NCBI GenBank assembly: GCA_012295275.1
Contig: CM022671.1
Span: forward strand, 35,055,683-35,116,682
Source: Chrysomallon squamiferum
Taxonomy: Eukaryota > Mollusca > Gastropoda > Neomphalida > Peltospiridae
Direction: 5' to 3'
Length of the DNA: 61,000 nucleotides
The notes below the pieces were generated by a model. The model was given only the letters and a program-made list of their open reading frames with translations. It was not told the origin of the DNA and made no database searches. The translations under genes were made by a program, and so were the position numbers. Shown one piece after another: positions 26,151-40,966 of this stretch; the first letter of the stretch is position 1, and each line of letters begins with the position of its first letter.

Positions 26151-26204
<54 letters not shown>
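26151..26204. repeat. (GA)27 microsatellite
   Basis: Perfect GA run. The Glu-Arg repeat frame through it is not a gene. Confidence 0.95.
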
Positions 26205-26206
<2 letters not shown>

Positions 26207-26677
26207 ACGAGAAACGGAGAGAAAACGTCATGGATGTGTAAAAGAACGAATAATAGAAAAAGAAAGTAAGTGAAACCAGTAGATATATATTTTTTAATAT
26301 TAACCGGTATAATTATTATTTTAATGAACGTTTGGTGTTAATCCTAATTATTTATAACTAAGAATAAGCTAAAATCTGGTGTGAGGAAGTCACGTTCTCG
26401 CCTTTCAAACATGTTGGATGATTCTTCTGATTATCAGCAAGGTATCTTTTTCTGTAGATTTTCTCATTAGCTGGGAACAACATCCACTCGCTTTTGACGC
26501 GGAGCATTCGTTAGAATGGGAATAACTCAGCAGATTATCAGCAAGGTATCTTTACAAAGGATTTTTACATAGACTAGCGAGTATATAAAACAGCTTTTAT
26601 ACAACACATGCAGAGCATTTCCTGGATTGGGAAAAAAACGAATGTATTCTTTGACAACTAATTGCGCATGTCCACGA

Positions 26678-26679
<2 letters not shown>

Positions 26680-26740
<61 letters not shown>
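26680..26740. repeat. (GA)30 microsatellite
   Basis: Perfect GA run of about 60 bases, only 480 bases from the previous one and in the same strand sense. Confidence 0.95.
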
Positions 26741-26744
<4 letters not shown>

Positions 26745-27399
26745 ATATATTAATTTATAATAAAATCATATCTTAGGATCTTTCTACATCTTAATTTTTA
26801 TGCGTTGCCATAATTATCTTTAATCCAAGCGTGGGCACAAAACTTCTTAAATGCTATTAAATATTTATATTTTACATCTGATCTCATTAATTCTGTTATT
26901 CCAAAGTTTCTTACTTTGCGATATTCGTGTTATATCAACTAAAAATAGACGATCGATTGCTGCCAGTGTTATCCACAAAGGAAACTATTTAATAGGAACA
27001 ATAATGAGATAAATATTCAACAAATAGTTTTATGATCGTCCTTCACCTTCGTTTTATCTACCGCTATGTGTCCAAAACCTAATATTTGAAGGTAAATTAT
27101 ATCTATGTAATATGAATATGGTTGTAAGACTGAGGTACACGTATAGCTTTACAGAAAGTTTAGAAAACCGAGAATGCTAAAAAGACTGACATAATCTGCG
27201 ATTCCAGGTTTTCATGAAAGGAACATTGTGTCGCTACTGTTAATGGCGAGAGCATTTCTTTGAATGAGTGTGTGTGTGTGTGTGTGTGAAAATATAATAA
27301 TCATCATTTATAATTACATATAATTGATTTTCAATTTGGAACCACTACTGATCAAGAATTTTTCTTTGCCACTGTAGTTATAAAAAAATATATATAAAA

Positions 27400-27430
<31 letters not shown>

Positions 27431-27579
27431 TGTTACTGTTACATTTGAATAATTAGACTTTTTACTCCGATTTTACTATTTATATTAAACAAATAAATAC
27501 AAACACAAAAACACAATAATAAATGAAAATAAATAAAATATATATTATATTAATTTTAATCACACACACACACACACAC

Positions 27580-27628
<49 letters not shown>

Positions 27629-28859
27629 GTAATTCTATCCTACTAAGATATAAAAAAAAATAATTATGAATAAGAAAATGTTTTTAAATATCCTAAATCC
27701 TCAAATGGCATTTAACATATTTAATTTTTTTTTTTTTTTTTTTTTTTTTTTTCGGGATTGGTTATCTAATGTAATCTTTCCAGAAAATATGACCGTTTCG
27801 AAGTACAGTACAAAATAACACCGTATTAGGTCGATAAGAGATTTTATTCACTGGAATTTCAGTATATCCCTACCAGTTGCTTAGAAGCAATGACTGATTA
27901 CGAATCACCAGAATAAGCACTTAAAGCAGAAATAAAAATGTCACCAACACTAGCCCGCCGAAAGTCTAGGATTAATATCGGCAGAAATAATAATGGCGGA
28001 ACATGTATAATTAAAATAGATAAGAAGGATTTAGATTATTTGTTTTTCCCTTCATTCTGACCGATGTAGGTGGTAAAAAAATATATAAAAAAATAATAAT
28101 GATAATAAATTAAAGAAGAACGAGGGGAAAAAAAAAAAAAAAAGGAAGTAAAAACAAAAAGTGAAGAATAAAAATAAAAGGTTAACGTTAATAATTATAA
28201 TATACGACCTATCTTGGTGAAATCATTGGTTCAGGACAGTAAAGGCGTGCTTTGCCAGATTATAACTACTACTACTACTATTAAAGAAAAAGAACATGGA
28301 CACAAGCTGAAGTCCGAGCTATAAACAAACAAGGATGTGTACACTTTACCTCACAGTAAAAATATTTAGTAACAGCTGGTTTCTCCTCTGTTGTGATTGC
28401 CTTATTTGAATACCATTCTAATATAATTGATAACCAAAAGCAATATATATGACAGCGTCAACAATAGTTATAGTAATTTCGTTCAAAATTAATAAATTAA
28501 TGCATGTGTGTGAGAGTGCGCGAGATAAACAGATGTAGAAAAGATATAATAGAATATTTATATATATGTACACACACACACACACACATACAGCCAGCAG
28601 AAAATAAGAGCCAACAGGCGGAGTATTTGACTAATTCCTTTCCTCTGAAAGGCATTACAGAAAAGATTTGTAATCAACAATGTTTTTATTTACGATGATG
28701 TTGTTTGATTTAAAAACAGTTTAGGACTGGAAATAATTATCATGTTTATTTATTTATTTATTTATTTATTTTAAATAGCTGAACAATTCTGATATTCAGA
28801 TAAACAGAAAAGAAAAAAAAAAAAAAAAAAAAAAAAAAAACCCAGAAGACTCCCTTTAA

Positions 28860-29460
28860 AATAATAATAAAATTAATAATAATTTAAAGATAAATTAATA
28901 AAAACAAATTTTAAAAATGTAATCAATCATTTTGAAATTAAATGAAATCGCTAATTTTAAATATTTTGTAACTAAAATAAATGATAAAATTAGATAAATC
29001 GTCAGTTTCGAATATTCACAAATATAAAATAAATAAATAAATCACTATTTCTGATAAATAATTTAAAATAATGAAATCACTATGCAGTTTTAAGACAACT
29101 AATTTGAAATAAATAAATCACTAATTCTAAAATAAGTAACGAATTAAATTAAAACATTACTAATCTGGAATAAATGTAAAAGTACCTAATTTGAAATATA
29201 TAAATCACTAATTTAAAAAAAAGTAACTAATTAAATAATTATTTCTAAAATAAGTAACGAATTAAATCAAAACATTACTAACCTGGAATAAATTTAAAGG
29301 TTCCTAATTTGAAATATATTTTTAAATCAGTCATTTGACATGAATTTAAAAATCAATAATTCGAAAAAGATCACCATTTGAAATAAATAATTTAAAATTA
29401 ATTGGTCACTAATTTCAAAGAAAGAAATCATTAATTTGAAATATATTTTTTTTTTTTTTT
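28860..29460. repeat. AT-rich degenerate satellite with a 118-bp duplication
   Basis: Loose repeats of AATTTGAAATAAATAAATCAC-like text. Inside it, the block starting at 29127 recurs at 29245 with few changes (both begin CTAAAATAAGTAACGAATTA and end in AATTTGAAATATAT), giving a unit of about 118 bases. Confidence 0.7.
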
Positions 29461-30969
29461 TTTTTTAAATCACTGTTTCGGAATATGTTGCTTCCATACT
29501 GTATTGCGATAAATGCGATACGTAACATGATTCTCCATTCTTGTTTGATTTCGACATTTAGCACAAAGCTTAAAAATAGAATATATAAATATAAGAAAAA
29601 AATACGGGCAGTTTCTGATAACCAAATTAGTTTGGCATACTTTCGAAAGGTTTAAGCGTATCTACGTTAAAAAATCATGCTTTTTATAAATTGTTCTTAA
29701 AAAATACATAAATAAGGAAATAAGGAAACAAAAAATAATAAATAAGTAAGAATTTAAAAAAAAAAAAAAAAAAACAGAAGAAAAAAGATGAAAGTGATGG
29801 AGATTCACGAAGAAAATCGTACACATGTCATAAACCAGTTGTTTTGAACCATATATATATTTTAAAATATTAATTTAGGTTCTATTCCTAGTCTTAATTT
29901 ATCATCTGGATAAACTTCTGATCAGTTTTAATAAACATGGCTTGCTGAATCGGCAACTTATTAACTTTCATATAAATCGATATGTAATTAAATGCAAAAA
30001 AAAAAAACAGACCTTTACTTTGCCGAATACATCGCTGTTTCCAAATTAGAGTCTATGTATGTACAGTCGTGTTTGTTAATTTAAATTGTCCGCGTATAAC
30101 AATGGGAGTTTAAAAAATACAAATCAAACCTAGTACAAAGGCTTAGCTTTAGTTTCTCATGTATCGTGGCTTATTTAAAATGCACCAAAACGTCTAGAAC
30201 ATAGGGGTTATTTTCAATTCGTGCGACCTCTGAACAACAAATCTCATAAAATCGGTGAACTGTAGAAAGAGGTCAAGCGACCGAACAAAAAACACTTACC
30301 TATGGCTCTCCTCAGCTATGGCGCAATGTTCGCTTGAAAAATAGCCGATTAGAAAGAACAAAGGGGAAAACACACACAGACACAGCCGCAGAGAAAACAC
30401 CTATGACGTCGTATAACGTAACTGCAAATGCGCCGGGATATAACTTCGAAAGCACGCTAAAAATAGAGAAAATGTCCTTAACGTTAGAAACAAAATTTAA
30501 AAAAAAAAAAAAAAAAAAATGAAAAAAAAAATAGACTGAAAACTTACATATAAAGGTTTCTGTCTGGGAAAGCCGTGAACCGTCTGAAAAACACTACTTT
30601 CTGATAACAAAGAGAAACAAAAATCTACGCAGGTCAACGACCGAATTATCGTCTGCTAAAGAAGTAAACGATTCGACGAGAATATTGATTGGTGTTACAT
30701 AAAAACGAGGTATGACCCAGCAGTGATAACCCTGCCACATCCAGCAAGTTATTCAGAGTGAGGGGTTCTTTGGCGATCAACAAAAGATGTCTTGAATAAA
30801 GGGTAGGGGAAATTTGTATGCTAAATACGCGCAGGCTGAAATAATATTTGAATCAAATAATAATCTGCCTTTAAGAAAGATGCTTATCTGATGCACAATG
30901 ACCGTTTATCATGTACCGTTGGTGATATGAAGATATTGTCTGCTCTATATATTACATTCGAAGTACTGG

Positions 30970-31015
<46 letters not shown>

Positions 31016-31371
31016 TATTTCTTCTTCTTCTTTTTTTTCTTTTTTCTTTTTTTAAAGAATTCAGTTTAAAATAAACACTTTTCTGAACTAACGATATCAT
31101 CGGAACCAATTTCTCCATTCTTCAAGTCATGACGTCACGAATCCTTATGTAAAATGGCGGCGTTCAAATAATGGATCACCAAAAGCAAAAAAAAAAAAAT
31201 AATTCATAAATATATATATAAAAAAATAATAATTAAAAAATTAATTTGAACTGTAGCAGGGACAATTTAATAAAAGAAGATAACACTCACACGCATGCAC
31301 TAAAATACATCCCTCCAAATCTTTTACCACTTTTCTTTTACAAAAGGAAAGTAAAGAAAGAAAACGTATAT

Positions 31372-31415
<44 letters not shown>

Positions 31416-31850
31416 GCTATTAATAGCAATGCAAAAAAATAATGGCTGCGTGCGATTTTCACAAAAAGCGATGATGTTATCGATGTTTTATTAATTAAAT
31501 ATACCAGTATTTTTTATTATTTATCCAATACAATATCACTAAATATGCATGACTGGCCATGCATTCAGCTCCGAATTCCTGTACGTATGGTAAAGCAGTG
31601 TGTATAAAATGTCAAAACATTACGTAAAATGTCACGTAACTGACGAACTTCTGACGAGTAATTCTGCGCTTTCTACATAATGTTTTGTAACTTTACCCAC
31701 TTATCTGTAATAAATCTACCGACTGATTGAATGCCCGGCAGACAATCTTAGATTATCTCCTGATATGACTTTTTAGTAACAAATTTATCTCCATTTTATA
31801 ATCATAATAATAATCATCATCATCATAAATATGAACAACAACTATCATCA

Positions 31851-31882
<32 letters not shown>

Positions 31883-32896
31883 TTCACTTTAGTACATAAA
31901 TATATCAGGCACTCAGATTTTATTTTATTATAGAAGTCGGTGTTCGTCTTCCTTGTTTATATAAGTTTGAAAGATTACTTTCTATAGGCCTATACTGAGG
32001 TATAAAGAAACTTTCGCTAGGGGTCGCTAACTGATGGGGAAAAACAGCGAGTTTCTTCTCTTTTACGTGTAAACAGAAAACATTTATATTCACAAAATCA
32101 TTTTCGTATCTGCAGTCAGATACAGTAAATCAACAAAGTAACCAATAACCAGTCAGTCAATAACTCAATGAACCAATAAAAGAGCAGTCGATTGTAAAGA
32201 TGAAACATAGTTTAGTAGATAAGTTTTAATATATGAGTTTATTCATAGGCATGACGTAACATTAAACCAAACATTATAGTAAGGCGTGACCCTGGTGGCA
32301 AGCTACAAAATCAAAACAAACAACGACGTACTTTCTGAATTGCTGTGGGGATCATTGTTAAAAGTTCAGTGACATAGTAAGAATGACTGGAAGAATGTCT
32401 AACAACAACTTTTGTTGTTAACGATTACGTGTGTAACAGTCACGTGATTCGGCCCGATTACCGGTGATTCACACTAACACTACGAAAGTAGATACCACAG
32501 TTTTTGATAACAAATTACCGAGTTGAAAAGTAGCCTAAACGGACACCGAAGGGAACTGATCCTGTGGCCGCAATTTTCTTAGACGAACATTGTAGATGCT
32601 AAACTAACTGCCCGACCAAATTAAAAATAACAACAACAACAACAACAAAAAAATCAAACAAATCTGAACAGTTAAAAAAGAATATGAATAAGAAGAAAGT
32701 CTACAGAAAAGGGAAAATAAAATAAAATAAAATAAAATAAAATAAAATAAAATAAATAATAATTGAAAAGAAAAGTATTTTAATTATTATTTTATATTTA
32801 TATATTTATTTTATCAAATATAACATTTAAAATATCATGCAGGAATTCTGATTATTAATTCAATCTACTTCCAATATCTTATTTATTGACAATACA

Positions 32897-32939
<43 letters not shown>

Positions 32940-32963
32940 ATAATAATAATAATAATAATAATA
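32897..32963. repeat. Compound (ACT)n-(AAT)n microsatellite
   Basis: About 14 ACT units pass directly into about 8 TAA units, as if one trinucleotide run were derived from the other. Confidence 0.9.
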
Positions 32964-35136
32964 AACAGCTGTTTCCAAATAAGAGATTTCTGCAGATTAC
33001 AGATTTGGATACACTGCACATGAATTATTTAAGATGCATATAGTGGCTATCCATGCAATAAAAAATAATTACGTACGAAGACTGACTGTACAGTACATAC
33101 ATACGTATAATGTTTCGATGTTAAACCAATGTCAAATGCTAAAGTTGTTTAAAAAGGGGTTTAAAAGTACGTATCTTCGGCACTTTCTTAAACATCTCCA
33201 TGATTTACAAGCTAGGTATTAGAATCACGTCTCTCTGTACGGGAAGGTCGACGTACGTTCGTACAACTGAGAAATGTGATCAGACTTACACAAAATTTAT
33301 ACTGGGGAGTGGGGTGAAAAAACCCACTAGATTTATAGTGCACTGTATATCTCCAGGCCATACCTTTGTTTAAAAAGAGATATAATTAATTTCTTTATGT
33401 CGTAAAACACTTAAGCTGTAACTAATAGTTGATTTGTTTCTTTACGTTATTATTATTTTTAAATTCTGTGCTTCTGACATTTGAATATACGTGTGTATGT
33501 GAGCGCATGTTAATTGACTTGATCTTTTCTCGGTATTGCTTCCCGTTTAAAATATTAGCTTACATTAACATCCACAGTATTTAAATCCTGTAAAAGTAAT
33601 TTATATCTTTCCAGATGTTATCGATTTGAGATGAGAACTGTCATAGAAACATGCATTTTTTTGTGTGTGTGTGTCTCCTTTACAAAATACGGTATTGACT
33701 TTTTTATCAGATGAATGGATGCCGCTAACCGACTCGACCTGTTTTAAGAACCATATGCTGTGACCCGTATTATTTATAAAGTGCTGACGTAAGCGGCTAT
33801 GCAAGAATAATCTATCTGAAGCTAAATAATAAAATGCACGCAAACGGCATAGCTGAGCTGAAAATGCTGACTGGACAATTTTCGAGTCTAGTATCGTCTG
33901 CTGCTGCTAGACATCAATCAAACATCGTTGCCTTGACTACCAACGGAGAATTACACGACAACGTATATTCGTAACAGCACGAAGAGAGAGAGAGCATTGC
34001 TTGCATTCTAGCTTCGTCAGAGTGATACGTTAAACTGAGCACGTGGACATACATGATATCAACACATCTGATAACCAGATTTTATAATTTTCCGATTAAC
34101 TGCGATCGATTTCTACTACTTATCTGGCTAAATATCGATTAACCTTTACGACTGGCTTGCGATTTTGTTAGGGACACATATGCACGCACAAATAACAGAC
34201 ACACAGATAAAAGATAATAAATAAATAAATAATAAAAATTAATATAGAAATTCCCAAACTAAACCAGTATCAAGTTTATATTAGTCTACTGTTGGTTTTT
34301 TCGTTGGTATTTGGGTGTATTTTTTTTGTTTTTTTTTTTTTTGAGAAACCCCTTGTCATCGCAACATAATTGTTTCCTTGCCTCATTTTTTACTCATTAA
34401 AATGATATAATGCTATTTACAAACTTCTGCGAATGTTGTAATTTACCACAATTATACACGATAGTTTGTGCCATCTGCTTCATTTCTGTTTGTCACCGCC
34501 AATGGAATCTTCCGTGAAACATTTGCATATTTACCACAACTTTAATCCTTGTAATTTATAAAACAAACTGTTTGCCTCACGATGTTGGAAGTCAGTGCTC
34601 TTTTTAGATACAACGTCAAAGATAATCAAATCTTAAGTAGAGGTTGGGGTTATGGTGTTGGATACTCAGTATTACGAATGTCATGAAAACATATTTTTCT
34701 ACATGGATAATTAGCACACCTAACGCCATATTCATTTTAAAGGACAGAAATAGATAATTGGCTACGTTGGCGTGGAAACAGAAGACAGCAGTTGGTTTCA
34801 ACTGCAGGGAATTCTTCAGAAAACAGCTGAGTTCATGTACAGGACATATATATGTGTATATATCTATCTATATATATATATATATCACAGAGCGTGGTTC
34901 CCCACCCACAAGGGTTAAATCAGTTCCACCGTTGTTAATTTATTTAGCTTTATTTAAAAAAAAAAAAATTACATTATCCACGGTTATACGTTTTTAAGAT
35001 TTGTTTTTAAAAGGCGAAATCGATATTCACACATAGACACAATCACACACACACACACACACAAACATACGAACCTTTAATTACAAAAACCTACACATTA
35101 TTTTATATATTCATACTACCCGAACGCATATGCGCT

Positions 35137-35188
<52 letters not shown>

Positions 35189-35656
35189 TACGTATTCACA
35201 AAACATGCCAACATACGAAACTTACATTTATAATCAAGTTCTCTTTAAATATTTCATTAATGCTGCTAGAAGATCATAAATGGTTTGCTTTCAGAATAGT
35301 TACACAATTTTTATTTTATTGGTTTATTCAACGAAACATTAAAGTGAACATCTTCTATGTACTTTTGTGTTTTTGTCTGTAAGTATACACTCCAACACAT
35401 ATACATACATAAAAATAAACACATATCCACTAACGTAAAGGCTGTTTGAAAAAATTGTAACAGTTATATTATATATATATATATATATACACACACATAT
35501 ATATACACATACTCATATTTTTAATTTGTACTTGTTCTCCAACATATTAATACTAAACAAAAATAACAAGATTATTACAAAACATTTTGTTTCTTTATAT
35601 GCATGAAAGTATGCATGTATGAATGTATGTATGTATGCTTTAGCTTATATATGAAC

Positions 35657-35658
<2 letters not shown>

Positions 35659-35728
<70 letters not shown>
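35659..35728. repeat. (GA)35 microsatellite
   Basis: Perfect GA run just below the candidate first exon of the PLDLS gene. A second, 32-base GA run lies at 36194-36225 on the other side. Confidence 0.95.
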
Positions 35729-35730
<2 letters not shown>

Positions 35731-35782
35731 CAAGTAAGAAATATATTAAGTTACCTAAACCTAATACATCTTATTTTCTTAC

Positions 35783-35990
35783 CTTTTCTTCAACTGAATC
35801 ATTGATTAAAAATCCAATTACTCTCTTTCTGCCAGTAGTCTGTTTGTCCAGATTAATGTGCAGCCTGTCAGAGCGTCTACAGTCGAGAATTAGCAGTATA
35901 TTCTCTCAACATCAGTAAAGCAGTAACGAAGATTTGCTGGTGCAGTGAGCTATGGAAATGTCAAAGTGAAAGTCTGGCCGACACACCAAG
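35783..35990 (-). other. Candidate 5' non-coding exon of the PLDLS gene (upper limit uncertain)
   Basis: On the minus strand the sequence ends GTTGAAGAAAAG and is followed by GTAAGA at 35782, a strong donor. Joined to the acceptor at 19398 it keeps frame, gives an in-frame TGA at 35908-35906 and no ATG before the one at 19313, so it acts as leader. The transcription start was not located; the upper bound given is arbitrary within the GC-richer island up to about 36120. Confidence 0.35.
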
Positions 35991-36049
35991 GTCAACGCTC
36001 TCTCAGAAGTAATAATACCACTCGTCACGGTTGTTGACATGTCCATGTA

Positions 36050-36075
36050 TGACGTCAGAGGTCACTTGGTGGTCA
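36050..36075. promoter_or_regulatory. CRE plus DR5-like nuclear-receptor site near the candidate promoter
   Basis: TGACGTCA, a full palindromic cAMP-response element, at 36050-36057, then AGGTCA (36059-36064), a 5-nt spacer and TGGTCA (36070-36075). A further AGGTCA stands at 35989-35994. They sit just above the candidate first exon, where a minus-strand promoter would be. Confidence 0.45.
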
Positions 36076-36190
36076 ACGGCAATTCCAGGCAGCCAACCGG
36101 TAAAGGTTTTTCGGGACTATCCTGAAAACAGCAGAGAGTGGGTGGTTTGGATTAAACTTTATACGAACTCATTAACTGAGGCGTTTTGTG

Positions 36191-36228
<38 letters not shown>

Positions 36229-36969
36229 ATTAGTCCTTATCCACAAATTATTAATTTTTTGTCTGAATATAATACTGTCTATAGATTAAGTGATGATAAA
36301 AGATGGTAGCTGCATAAATTAGCTATACGTCGTAGGTTCAGTAAATTGTAATATTATTTATAAATGTTTTAGTTATATATCCAGTATCTCTGAATAGAGT
36401 CCGGGAGGTTTAGGAAATACAACCCAAGGCTGTTTTTCCAGGATGCTAACTTCAGTCATAATGAAATAAAGATCGACTCTTTAGATAAGATAAATTAAAC
36501 ATGTAGCAAAACTAACAAAATATTTTCAAAGGAGCGAAACTGACTCTTTGTTAACCAAAATGCTATTTGTTTTTCTTTTTCTTTTTTTCTTTTTAATTAT
36601 TCTGGACCTTTCACATTTCGACTTTCCAGTAGATCTTCAGCCAATATATACATGATAGTTATCTATAATTGTACAAAAGTCTTCAAATTATATTAGCTAT
36701 CGTGACGTTATTTTTATTTATTTATTTACTGAACAGTTATAAACTGTTCGTGTGTGTGTGTGGGTGTGTGTGTGTGGGGGTGTGTGTGTGTATGTGTGCA
36801 GCAATTATTAATTTTCTAGACATAACTATATGTGAAAACTGATTGTTATATGTAGCAAATTAAGGACTGCTGCATTTAACCCACTCCAAACACATTTAAT
36901 TAAACTTTATACCGCTCAGTGAACGGAGGGTCAAGTCATCTAAAACTGATCATTTAGACTACGAAGTGA

Positions 36970-37007
<38 letters not shown>

Positions 37008-37946
37008 CTTATCCGTGTGTGTGTGTTTGTGTATTCTTCTTCTCTTTTCTTAATTATTATTATTATTAAAGAAGAATCGGTTGTAAATATTCGTGTATTG
37101 CATCATGATAATTTAAATAACGTAATAGGTGCCACGTGATCCGGCCGAAATGAACTCTGATTACGTATCACTCAGTCGAGTCTTTGGATCTGCAGATCGT
37201 AAGAGACCAATAACATATACACAGCCGTAACTAGACTCTTTTTGAAATGAGGCAAAAAACACTTAATCGCAACGATTTCGATAGACGACTTCAAACATTA
37301 ACCATATACATAAACGATTTCATTCAGTGGATGTCGTTTCTATCGGAATAGAGATTTATATATTATATATTTTTTAAATAAAATTTTTGTGTTAAAAAAA
37401 AAATATAATAATAATAATAAATAAAATTGTTAATTTCGGTATGAGGCATTTGTCCCATTTGTCTCAATGTAGTTACGGCCATGATATATGATAGCCAACG
37501 TTTAATGTAAAACGTTTATTGTTTTTTTTCTAATTTGAAAGTGGTCGCTGGGTTGGCACCATTCTATTTACCAACTGATTTTGTATCCTTTTAGTATAAA
37601 TCCTTTGTTTTTTTTAATGAATGTACTGGATTTAAACCCTGATCACAAACTGCACATCTCAATTAATCTATGCAATAAAATCGACTTTAAAAAGAAATAT
37701 ATTTTCATTTCTTAATTAAAAGAACCTTTAACAAAACACGCATGCGTACTTGAACAGAGATTGTAAGTTACGCCATTAAAGTATATTATATATTTAAAAA
37801 AATTTAATGGACGTAATTATATCACCAAGCTGTAGATGGAGCAAAAATCGATAAATGATGTCTATTTTGATCAGCCGTTGGTCAGTTGCTACATGTAATG
37901 GTCAATATTTCTACACGTTAATTTTACTTACAGCTTCCACAATTCA

Positions 37947-37949
<3 letters not shown>

Positions 37950-38017
<68 letters not shown>
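37950..38017. repeat. (CT)34 microsatellite
   Basis: Perfect CT run, followed by a short CA run. Opposite strand sense to the GA arrays at 26 and 35 kb. Confidence 0.95.
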
Positions 38018-38020
<3 letters not shown>

Positions 38021-38222
38021 ACACACAGAGACATTTGTGATAATAACATTAATCATAAAAGAACTGGTACATTTAGCAGATTTCAACTTGATTTGTAACT
38101 TAGAATTGTTTTCTGTTTTATTACTGTGTGGTAGAAAAAAAAAAAAAGAAAAAAAAAAGAATTGCATTAATGATTTAACAATAATACATCCTAATCGCTA
38201 ACATTTTATTATTTTAATAATT

Positions 38223-38263
<41 letters not shown>

Positions 38264-38979
38264 CTGGTAAACTGGAAATAAATTGTATTTATCCCAATAC
38301 TGAATGGAACGTTTCGATTATAAATTTTATTTGTGTCGTTAATGATGAACAAATTCGTCATAATCTAACATGCACGTGCTGGATTTTTTTCTTACTTGAC
38401 GCAAAATTCGAAAGGAAAAATAATCAACATATAACATAATATTTTTTATGTTTTGATATAAAAGATTTAACACAGGAAAATCAAAGTAACAGTATACATA
38501 CAATTATTTTCTGAACTTCATCGTAAACATTTAAACATAAGAAAATTATATTTCTAATCCATTTATATTAAGTTGTCACTTACATTTACACTTTTTTTTT
38601 TTTTTTTTTTTTTTTACTATCAACGAATCATACATTTTGACACTTAATAAAGAAACAACATAATACGTTGAAAACGAAAACTAACCTGTGGGTTTTGCTT
38701 ATGCTTTATGGATTTATTTTCAAGCTACTCTGATTTCCAGATAATTAGTCTGTACACTCGTCTCTAAGACTGAATACGCAAATAGCATCTTCAGTTCGAT
38801 ACCGAACTTTTGAACTCGCTGCGAGAAACTACAACCACAAAGTCATTATTATCAATGTCTGAAAGTGGCAAAAATAGTCGCTGATTGACATCATGCTATT
38901 CAGTGTCTCGGTTTGCACGTTTTCAGCGTTTGTTCATTTCGTCGTCTGCTAGCAGTGGATACAGCACTGTTTCAATTGG

Positions 38980-39043
<64 letters not shown>

Positions 39044-39363
39044 AAAATAAAAAAATAAACAAAGATAGAGAAAATCCGTAATATGTCCTCCCACTCACAG
39101 TCAAATAATTTTAAAATTTTCCTTAATATATTTTATTCAATAAAGATATTATCTGATTTTAAGTTATTATTTTTAATGTAACAATAAATAAATAAATAAA
39201 TTTTATATAAAAAAGAATAAATACATATATCTAACGTGTTAGTATTTTATTTCAAGTGAGACGATTTAATTCCGTATAACTGAAATAATGACGCCTTTTT
39301 TAACACCAGCTACGATCCACTTTTATTACCCATTAAACAAAATAATTAGTTTTATAATTATTT

Positions 39364-39408
<45 letters not shown>

Positions 39409-39568
39409 CAACAACATCAACGGAAAGATAGAATAAGAAATATTTATGATGATGATTATTATTGTTATTGTATTGTTGTTGTTGTTATTATAGAGCAATG
39501 TAACAGATACAGATCCAAATAAATGTTATTTTATAATAATTTAAAAAAAGAAAAGAAAAACATTACGG

Positions 39569-39570
<2 letters not shown>

Positions 39571-39639
<69 letters not shown>
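39571..39639. repeat. (CT)34 microsatellite
   Basis: Perfect CT run of about 69 bases. Confidence 0.95.
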
Positions 39640-39644
<5 letters not shown>

Positions 39645-40044
39645 TAAAGCATTACAAATGTATAAATATATCAATGTGGATGTATGATGACTAATCTTTT
39701 CGTGTGATTTTCATAAATAGAAATATAATAATTAAATATAATAATAGAAAATTGTGTCTTAAAAAGGTTAATATTAACCTTTAAGCATCCTAGTGACATT
39801 TGTGTTATTGTTTTTACTAAAACAATAATTTGTTATTATACAATGCACTCCAGTTATTTTGTAGGTACACGTTAAATAATCTGCAAAATAACAATAAAAA
39901 TATCAATAACAACAGCAATAATAATAATAAATAAATAAATAAATAAATAAATAATAATAATAGAGATGTTTTCAAATATGACTTTTTGCTGCCTTCTGCG
40001 TTGAAAACTTGTATGCGATGCTAATAAAATTACATATTTCTTAT

Positions 40045-40159
<115 letters not shown>

Positions 40160-40966
40160 CAGAAAACAAAGCCGTAAATATTCGCTAGAGAGTAACAAAA
40201 TATTAGTATGTACAATTACACATCTGCCGCCAATCTAGGAACACCATTAATGGAGGGAAATACAAAAAACTAAAGCTGTCTCGCGATTAGACGATCGACA
40301 TTTTGCAGGATGACTTTATTAACAAATTAGTTAACTGATTTCGCAGTTTCTTTGACTAGAAACTTATATGTAAGTGCTCAGCGCCAACATATTATTTAAT
40401 TTAAATTATCACGATGAAGAAAAAGTAAACGATACATGTAAATATTATCTTTTATCATTATTATCGACAATTGCTTGTTTTTTACTTTTTCAAAAGTTCA
40501 CGATACCGCAAAATTTGCTTTAAAAATGTTTATAAGTATTATTTTTCATTCGAAATATTGTAGAAATATTGATTTCAATTGTGAAATTGATTACGTGTAC
40601 GTGAAGTAAAGTAATATAATAACAAAACATGATACGTATTAATAAATATTTACATTATTTCTATTTATTTTATTTTTTTTAGAATTTATTTATTTTAAGT
40701 TACGAAATTTTATGTGCAATAATCCGATACAGGTTATATTGAATAAAGAAAAAGCATAATAATGACAAACGAGCAAATCATAAAAAAGTTGTTTTCTAGA
40801 TAGAAATATTTGAAACAAAATATATTTCATCAGAATTAGCAATAAATCATTATGATTTCAAAGATGAACAGTCTGATTATGTTCAATAAAAATGTGAAAA
40901 TACCATTATTATTTTGTGTTTATCTCATTAGAGATTGATTTCATTTCTTAAGAAAGACACACAAAG

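Larger units (their letters stand above)
19400..35782. other. Large intron / regulatory domain of the PLDLS gene; no other coding gene seen
   Basis: No exon with recognisable protein similarity on either strand. The text is mainly AT-rich with dense simple repeats, broken by GC-richer islands near 21.0-21.2, 21.7-21.95, 24.2-24.5, 30.2-30.8, 32.3-32.6 and 33.85-34.2 kb. Minus-strand donor-like sites occur at 24234 (CAAG|GTAAGG) and 30300 (CATAG|GTAAGT), compatible with alternative first exons. Short open frames here are products of poly-A, GA, TA and AAT tracts. Confidence 0.4.

Noticed and set aside
36157-36163. Minus-strand TATAAAG as the TATA box of the PLDLS gene
   Set aside because: It would place the CRE and DR5 site inside the transcribed leader, and TATA-like words are common in this AT-rich sequence; not supported enough to annotate.
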